A stretch of 37,744 nt of DNA. Source: Fragilaria crotonensis. Taxonomy: Eukaryota; Bacillariophyta; Fragilariophyceae; Fragilariales; Fragilariaceae. Below the pieces are notes generated by a model. That model was not told the DNA's origin and did not search any database. It saw only the letters and a program-made list of their open reading frames with translations. The DNA lies in NCBI GenBank assembly GCA_022925895.1, contig JAKSYS010000613.1:1-37744 (forward strand), written 5' to 3'. How positions within the stretch are numbered: position 1 is the first letter of the stretch; every line of letters starts with the position of its first letter. This document shows positions 31,623-37,744 of this stretch, piece by piece. Made by a program: the position numbers and the translations under genes.

Positions 31623-33735
31623 AAACGTAAAGTTGTGATAGAATGGTATGATCTCGCACTGTACGCCACTCCGGCAGTACGCACACTGCACAGAGGGCTT
31701 CATTTCTTGATACTCGGAGTCGGGATTCGAGACGGTCGTATTTTGCTCCGCAACACGTACGCCGTATTTTGTGAGTATGCGCACGCGTTGGGTATATTTC
31801 TTGGGAATGTATATAAGCGCATGTGACTAAGTCAGTATTGGGACTCTTCCACGAATTCATACTATCATCTATCATCCATATATATGCATGCTTGATATTT
31901 CGCCATTCTTCATTCTTCCAGAAGCCCTATCATGTGACATTCACGTATGTACGAATACGATCAAGAATGTATCTATGAACATATGATATGAGAGTAACAT
32001 ATATGTAGTACAAGTACTCGTACAAGAGAAAATGTCAGATCTGTCAGATGCAGTGTGCAGTGTACCAGGTACGTACTGTACCGTACATTGCCTCGAAACA
32101 ATGGAAAGCGATGAATACATTCATAGGATTTTAATTGATAAATGACGAAGGTGTGCCAAATAGTCTACTTTTACTCCTCTATCAATTGCGTGTCAATTGC
32201 TGCTACAACAGTACTAGTACTACCGGTAGTACCTGGTGCTAGTTGGACGTTGTACGTTGTCCGGAGCATATGAAAAAGATGTAACACGCTCAATAACGTC
32301 CCGCGTCCAGCACCCTATTAAATTCAAAATGAACCTAGAAGAACACAATCCAATATCCAAAATGGCTGCTCACCAAGCTGGGGAGCTTGATGCACCTTAC
32401 AGAAACACACAAATGATAACTTTTGTGTATGTCTATGATGTGTTGAGGATCACAACTGCAATGTCAACAGTCAATTCCTGCTGGGTATGATCTGCAGCTA
32501 CTACTAATGATTCAATGAAGAGTGTGGTCTGTTACAAAGTTGAAACTCTTGATGGTAGCACATATCCACATCTTGCGTCCTGTTGAATTGTTTTATCTCT
32601 TTGCATGATGATTATGGCAACAACAATACCAAAACTGAAATCATTTTCCCAACTTGGCTCTTTTTCTGATAGAATCCTTGGCTCTGCATCACCACTGACT
32701 AGTCCTCAGCCAATTAGTACCTGCTTTGAAATCACATAGTTCTGTTGCCGGCATCGTTGATAACTGGTGATTAACATCACCAATACATCTCAACAAACAG
32801 AGGATGCAACCATCTAGAAACATTGCTAGTAGTACTCCAAGTACTTGCTCATAACTTCATTGTTTATCTTGTAACAATCATCAACCAGCTGCATTAAAAA
32901 CCTCAAGAAATCTGTTTCCATGCCGCCTTGTGCATTGGTGTGGTACTATCATCAGCATTGTTCCACTAACAATGTCCTACAACAGAAGCTAGTATGGCAA
33001 ACTCTCCTTTGGTGTTTTCCTTGTCGTGAGATCACATCCCTCAACATCTACTCCATGAGAATAAAACACAGAAACCAATGGGATTCTTTCCAATTTGATT
33101 CTACTACTGATGTCTTCAAAATCATTGTTAGCACAACTAGTAGGTGTGAAATGAGGCACCCGCCTATTATGAGAGTGGAGTAAAGTAGTAGAGGACCAAC
33201 TGTGTCCTCGTCTGCCACATGAGATCATGAGATCGCATGCCTCCATCATGACTCCAGCTCTCTTCAGGTATATCGATCTTCATTGAAAACGTTCCATCTG
33301 TGCATGGTGCAACTGTACCACTGGAGCACAGGCGTTTACGCACCAGATAGTTACAGTACTTGCATGACAATACGTTTCTACTAGAGTGCTACTACATCGG
33401 TACAGTAGGTATCATTTGGAAGGTCCAGGAACTCAGAGATATTTAGCTATCTTCATTTGGAAGTCTGTTCGCAATCCATTCCAAGTCGTATGCATAGGTG
33501 GCAGGTTTGACGACTGGAGACTGGAGAGCCACTTTGCCAGCGCCGACCACAAGCAAATAGAGTCTTTCCATCTCTCTTGAGCGCACATTGTACTTGAGGC
33601 TTGAGGTGTCTACCGGCAAACGAGTTCATCTCGGTTCCAGCCGCAGCATCATTGTTATTATCATCAACTAGAACTACAATTACAAGAACGAAATATAAGC
33701 ACGCACACTCAGACATTGCAAAACATTTGGTAGCC
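31623..33735. other. 2.1-kb intergenic region with palindromes and coding relics
   Basis: No intact gene. A 16-bp perfect palindrome GTACTACCGGTAGTAC lies at 32217-32232, and GTAC-rich low complexity at 32010-32095. Minus-strand frames around 32700-33249 (for example 32989-33249) look like an old coding relic with many stops, but no family is recognisable. The promoter and 5' UTR of the ZNF598-like gene should lie in the last few hundred bases. Confidence 0.4.
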
Positions 33736-36319
33736 ATGGATGGGCACGTACCACAATGCATCGTCTGTTACACGGACTTGACACATCCGTGTGTGACTCC
33801 TGTGCTCACAATGAGGTTTGTGGAACGTGTCATTTGCGACTACGCTATTTGCATTCCGATAAGAAATGTCCCATTTGCAAGCAGGAGAATCAACAAATCA
33901 TTGTTGATCGCTTCGAAAACGTCAAGTTGTTTGAAGAATATCCACTTTGGGGTGATGAGCTTGGTGCCGATTATATCTTTCGGGATGATGTGGAATGTTC
34001 TTTCCCAAGGAATACTACGACGCTCACATCCTTTCGTTGTTTGGTAACCACTGTGGGTATGCAATAATTATGATGGGGTTAATGTTAGTGCTGACGGCAA
34101 CGCTAATAGTAATCAAGATCCATCCGACAAGCGGAACAACCACAATCAACAACAGCAAGGCAAGAAAGGAAATAGGGCAGCGATCACACCGGTCAAAACC
34201 CTATTAGATCACTTGAGAAACAAGCATCGCCTGACTCTTTGTGAATTCTGTATTGACCACAAGAGAGACTTTGTGGCTCTCTTGCCTCGCTACACCGTCA
34301 CAACTGAGATCGCACATGGCGTCAGGAGACAGCATCGAGACGGGCTTTCGAGGACACCCTGTGCGAATTTTGCCGCCCAAAGCGCTTTTATGACTTGACG
34401 CACCTGCACATGCACTTGCAACAAGATCACTACAAATGTCACGTATGTGAAACACAAGGACTGGCGAATCAGTACTTTCGAGATTACGCGGCTCTGGAAA
34501 AACACTTTGATCGGCAGCACTTTCTTTGCAAGGACCCGCAGTGTGTTGCAGCACGTTTCATGGTCTTTGAGAACAAATTGATTTGCGCGCATGAATTGTC
34601 AGTTCACGGAGGTACATCGACGGGATCGACCAAGATACAGTTGCAGTTTAGAGTCCGACGAGAAGGATACTCTGGTGCGGGTTATGAGAGTCAAACAGTG
34701 CCGTCTGATGATGACTTTCAATACGGAATCGACAGCGAAGCCTTCGTCCCAGAAGGTCTCCGCAACAAGAGCGGGGGCCTAACGAGGAGACGAGCCATCC
34801 ACTACACTTTCAGCGAACTGAAGAGTTCAGAACACTGGCCGCAGGAATTCGAGCAGCGCAGCAGTCGGGACTGCAGAGGAAGCCTTTCCATCGCTTGGTG
34901 AGGCGGCTGGCCAGTCTGAGGGTATTCGAATGGGATGGACAGCTGCAGGTAACCTGCGGCGATTTACAGACCTGGAGTAGTCACTAATTCTGTGGAACAG
35001 TTTCCTTCTCACGTCTGCATCGGCATCAGCTGGAAACTCCAACACTTCTGTAGCCGCAAAGCTCAGAGCTGGTGGTGTTTCCGGCAGTCGGCAATTTTCA
35101 GCCATGCGCAATGCCGCTATGGGGAATATCCCGGCTCCTGCCTCAAATGACTGGGCGTCACAAGCGGCGCGTCCCGCAAGTGGCAGAACACAAGCTCCGT
35201 CCTTCGCCCATTCGAGTGCCGGTTCAAGCATGAACCGTCAATCTGATTTGGGCCAAGATAACTTCCATCCCTGGGAGGAGCAGTCATACCAGAGCAAGCT
35301 ATCCTTCGTTTCCTTCCAACAGCGCCAGCGAAAGTAGTACGACAACACAAAACGTTCCTTCCATAACAGCAAGCGACTTTCCGTCATTAGGAGCCGCAAG
35401 CAAAACACATGCGACCTACCCCGTCAATGCGAATGTTGGTAATCGAATCGAAGCGCGAGCTCCACCGCTGAACAACTCAGTGCACTTTCCGCCGCCGCCG
35501 AAGGTTTCCTCCAAGAAGAACTCGGTGAGAGAGAAATTACTCGGAGATCGAAACCAGCTCCCGTTAACAACTTAACAAACTTTCCACCTCCCAAAGCAAT
35601 CAATCGTTGAAACAAGGAATGGCCACTGTTGAAGAAATGAAAGCATCGCTGGGACTAACGAACTACAAAGAGTTGAAGAATCTGACAAAACAATTTGCTG
35701 CTGACGAGATAGCACCCGAAACACGTGGACCGCGCCGCGGCATTGTTTGATAGCGGCTACGGAGATTCTGACTTTTGGCACTTCCTTCCTGCACTGCTTA
35801 TTTCTTGTCCGAACCAGACATCGGCTGGACAAGCTCTGCGCTATGTCGACGACTTGAGGTCGGCACATCAGGCGAGTACGGCTCCATCTCCGACAACGAG
35901 CTGGACGGCACCTCCGCCACTGTCTGCATCGTCCGGAAATTTGTCGACTAATCCTGCTTCTGCGTATCAAAGATCTTCGGTACCACCGCCTCCGCGGTGC
36001 AATTCGACCCGTTGGCATGGCAATTCAACCGATAACATCGTTGCCAGTCCCCAACGGCGCCCAGGCAACAACAAAGGTGCAGGGAAATACAGGAGCATCG
36101 TCAGTTGTGCGAGCAAAGCATCACCAGTCAGCGTCGCAGTAGCCGCTGCAGACCAAAACCCTCAGAACGGAACTGCTACTACCTACGCTGGCCAAAGAAT
36201 CAAGATTGCAAAGTCAGCGCAATCATGCCACAAAGCCAAGTCCAGGAATTCCTGGGGAGGACAGAACAAGAAGAAAAAAACAGAGCGCCGAACTACGCTC
36301 CTTGGCGTTCGGCAAGTAG
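33736..36319 (+). CDS. ZNF598/Hel2-type RING E3 ubiquitin ligase, many frame breaks
   Basis: The start ATGGATGGGCACGTACC (33736) leads to a C3HC4 RING: CIVCYTDLTHPC, then after a one-base break CAHNEVCGTCHLRLRYLH and KKCPICKQ. Next come the family's zinc-finger blocks: LRNKHRLTLCEFCIDHKRDF, HMASGDSIETGFRGHP, LCEFCRPKRFYDLTHLHMHL, YKCHVCETQG and HFDRQHFLCKDPQC. A proline/Ser linker has repeated FPSLG motifs. The C-terminus has TVEEMKASLGLTNYKELK, ALFDSGYGDSDFWHFLPALL and the end AELRSLAFGK with TAG at 36317-36319. ZNF598/Hel2 ubiquitinates uS10/eS10 on collided ribosomes and starts ribosome-associated quality control. At least six frame changes (near 33795, 33997, 34055, 34295, 34360, 35270 and others) interrupt it. 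Since all domains remain, either assembly error or recent decay is possible. An intron near 34940-34995 (GTAACC...AACAG) is possible. Confidence 0.82.
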
Positions 36320-37744
36320 ATAAGTCACAAGCATTTCGTTTGCCGAACACTTTTTGTCGGTGAAACGACCGGAGGAGATGCAATCATACCGAGTAACGTA
36401 TTTAACGAGGCTGTGCAGTTTCATATGTCCCGATTAGATTACCACGGACCTCGGTAATGCAGAACACATTCTTTGTCAATGTGCATTTACTATAAGGGCC
36501 CTAAGATACAAAAACGATACAGCCCGAACACTAATAAGGTTCAGACTTTAGACATCGGGACTAAAAACTCAGGCATACAGCATACAAGCATACAGCATAC
36601 AGCATACTGTGCATACATGATGCTGTCTGCGCGATGACTATGCCTGAGCACACAAAATTCGGGAGTGTGATGGGAGGGCAGAATGCAAGTTCACAGTTCG
36701 ATTCCCTTGATAACACACATCTCGCTTCTCGAAGGTCATCGAGTTGAAATAGTACGACGTAAGGTGAGTCCAAGGTTGGAATCAACGTAGATGACTCTTC
36801 GCACACCTACCGTAGGGACCGTAGGTTTAGCCGATGCATCGATGCATCCAACGCCTTCCCGAGCCCGATCCAAAAGACCGCAGGAGACCACCAGCGAAAT
36901 AAACTACGGTAGTGGGTGGGAGGGGAGCTCTTTCAACGGCGAAGGGCTAGGAAAAGAATTTCTGCGTAACAATATCGCCGTCTGAAGATGTAGCAGCATG
37001 AAGCACTGCACGACTTCTTCATTTCTCTTTCAGACGAGATCGAGGTGCGCAAGAAGGTCATGAAGTCCAGAATGACGGAGCTCCTCATTCTGAACGTTGA
37101 AACTGATAAGCTACGCCAAGTTCAGCGAATTGTTACGGCCCTGCCGCAATTCTAAACTAGTTTGCGATAATGTTGCCTTATGCTTTCATATCAAATAAGC
37201 ATTAAACCCTCGTTAATCCCACGTGCTCGATCGCCTCCCCTGGGTCTTGATCTTACACCCTCAATGAAGGATTAAGCGGAGACCGGCCAATCTTAAAGAA
37301 ACGGACAACACAATTGTATACTGGAAAACATATCATCGGTTCCCCTTCCAAATGGAGGAATATCTCATTTTTCCTCTACCTGAACATTCGCACTACGCGG
37401 AGTACATCTTTCTCGCTGTGGTGGCTCGGATCCAGTTCTACCAGAAACAGGTGGAAGACTCTTCTGAAGACCACGGAGCACAAAACACGGTGAGGTGAGT
37501 ATAGTTTCGATTGCCCAGTCTTGTAAAAGGCCAACAAGAATGCAACTGAATGACGTCAGATCTTCGGTTGGTTGTGGCAATTTTTATACGACTTAACTCT
37601 TTAAAACAGCGACATCCGGAAACGCACATTTGAAACGACAAAGATTCGCTCCGGAGGCATAGTTCCTTGCTATTATTTAAGTACTTAACTTTCTGCGTCC
37701 TGGGTCGATCAACAATGTCGTATCACCTCAGAAACCTCCGGCTC
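36320..37744. other. 3' gene-poor segment with one possible exon
   Basis: No recognised gene. CATACAGCATACA repeats lie at 36572-36615. The sequence is A/T-rich and unstructured past 37160. Confidence 0.4.
36994..37155 (+). CDS. possible terminal exon of a small unknown protein
   Basis: After an AG at 36992-36993 a 53-codon frame runs to TAA. It reads QHEALHDFFISLSDEIEVRK, then MTELLILNVETDKLRQVQR, with amphipathic, soluble-protein composition that stands out from the surrounding non-coding DNA. A candidate upstream piece (36791-36985, MTLRTPTVGTVGLADAS) is in another frame, and no clean splice joins them. Too short to assign a family. Confidence 0.3.
   Translation, partial: QHEALHDFFISLSDEIEVRKKVMKSRMTELLILNVETDKLRQVQRIVTALPQF

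Noticed and set aside
36572-36615. CATACAGCATACA repeats as a functional element
   Set aside because: Short imperfect simple sequence without context; treated as a microsatellite-like patch.
1-37744. tRNA, rRNA, CRISPR arrays or bacterial operons
   Set aside because: No tRNA B-box with paired arms was found by eye, no regularly spaced repeats exist, and the spliced genes with plastid signals exclude a prokaryote.

Overview
The window looks like nuclear DNA of a photosynthetic stramenopile, most probably a diatom. Genes are monocistronic and lie on both strands. They carry short GT-AG introns (62-140 bp). Three genes start with a signal peptide followed by an Ala-Phe or Gly-Phe cleavage motif, the ASAFAP-type signature of proteins imported into a secondary red plastid. 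The gene set (TsaE, SLC25 carrier, GHMP kinase, Gfo/Idh oxidoreductase, ZNF598/Hel2, ankyrin-TRP channel) is purely eukaryotic. The diatom assignment is inference; no rRNA or organelle marker is present.

Layout. 1-1071: no recognisable gene. 1072-6407 (+): very long coiled-coil protein with four 43-residue repeats. 6432-7149: non-autonomous hAT transposon with an 8-bp target duplication. 7369-8339 (+): plastid-type TsaE, two exons. 8391-10236 (-): plastid-type NAD(P)-binding-like protein, two exons, convergent with tsaE. 10718-11038: a second, unrelated hAT MITE. 11150-12505 (+): SAM-carrier-like SLC25 protein. 12728-14068 (-): Gfo/Idh/MocA oxidoreductase. 14501-15634 (+): GHMP kinase. About 16195-16945 (+): decayed tryptophan synthase beta pseudogene. 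17204-20554 (-): five-exon ankyrin/TRP-like cation channel. 20.6-28.0 kb: repeat-rich island of decayed + strand transposon coding sequence, into which a young 2.65-kb Copia-type LTR element (24707-27356, minus orientation) has inserted. 28.1-31.6 kb (-): a second, more damaged copy of the channel gene. 33736-36319 (+): ZNF598/Hel2-type E3 ligase. 36.3-37.7 kb: almost empty, with one possible small exon.

How it fits together. The genes do not form a pathway. The strongest structural story is the direct duplication of the channel gene (about 3.56 kb per copy, starts about 11 kb apart) around a nested transposon island. Several otherwise convincing genes (coiled-coil, NAD-binding, Gfo/Idh, channel, ZNF598) are interrupted by one-base indels, often in short homopolymers, while tsaE, SLC25 and GHMP kinase are intact. 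Some of these breaks are probably assembly errors. The TrpB relic and channel copy 2 are damaged well beyond that. I saw no undescribed system that I would defend strongly. The best leads are the two hAT families, the Copia element whose LTR is open to translation, the frame break shared by both channel copies, and the Tat-like motif on the plastid SLC25 carrier.
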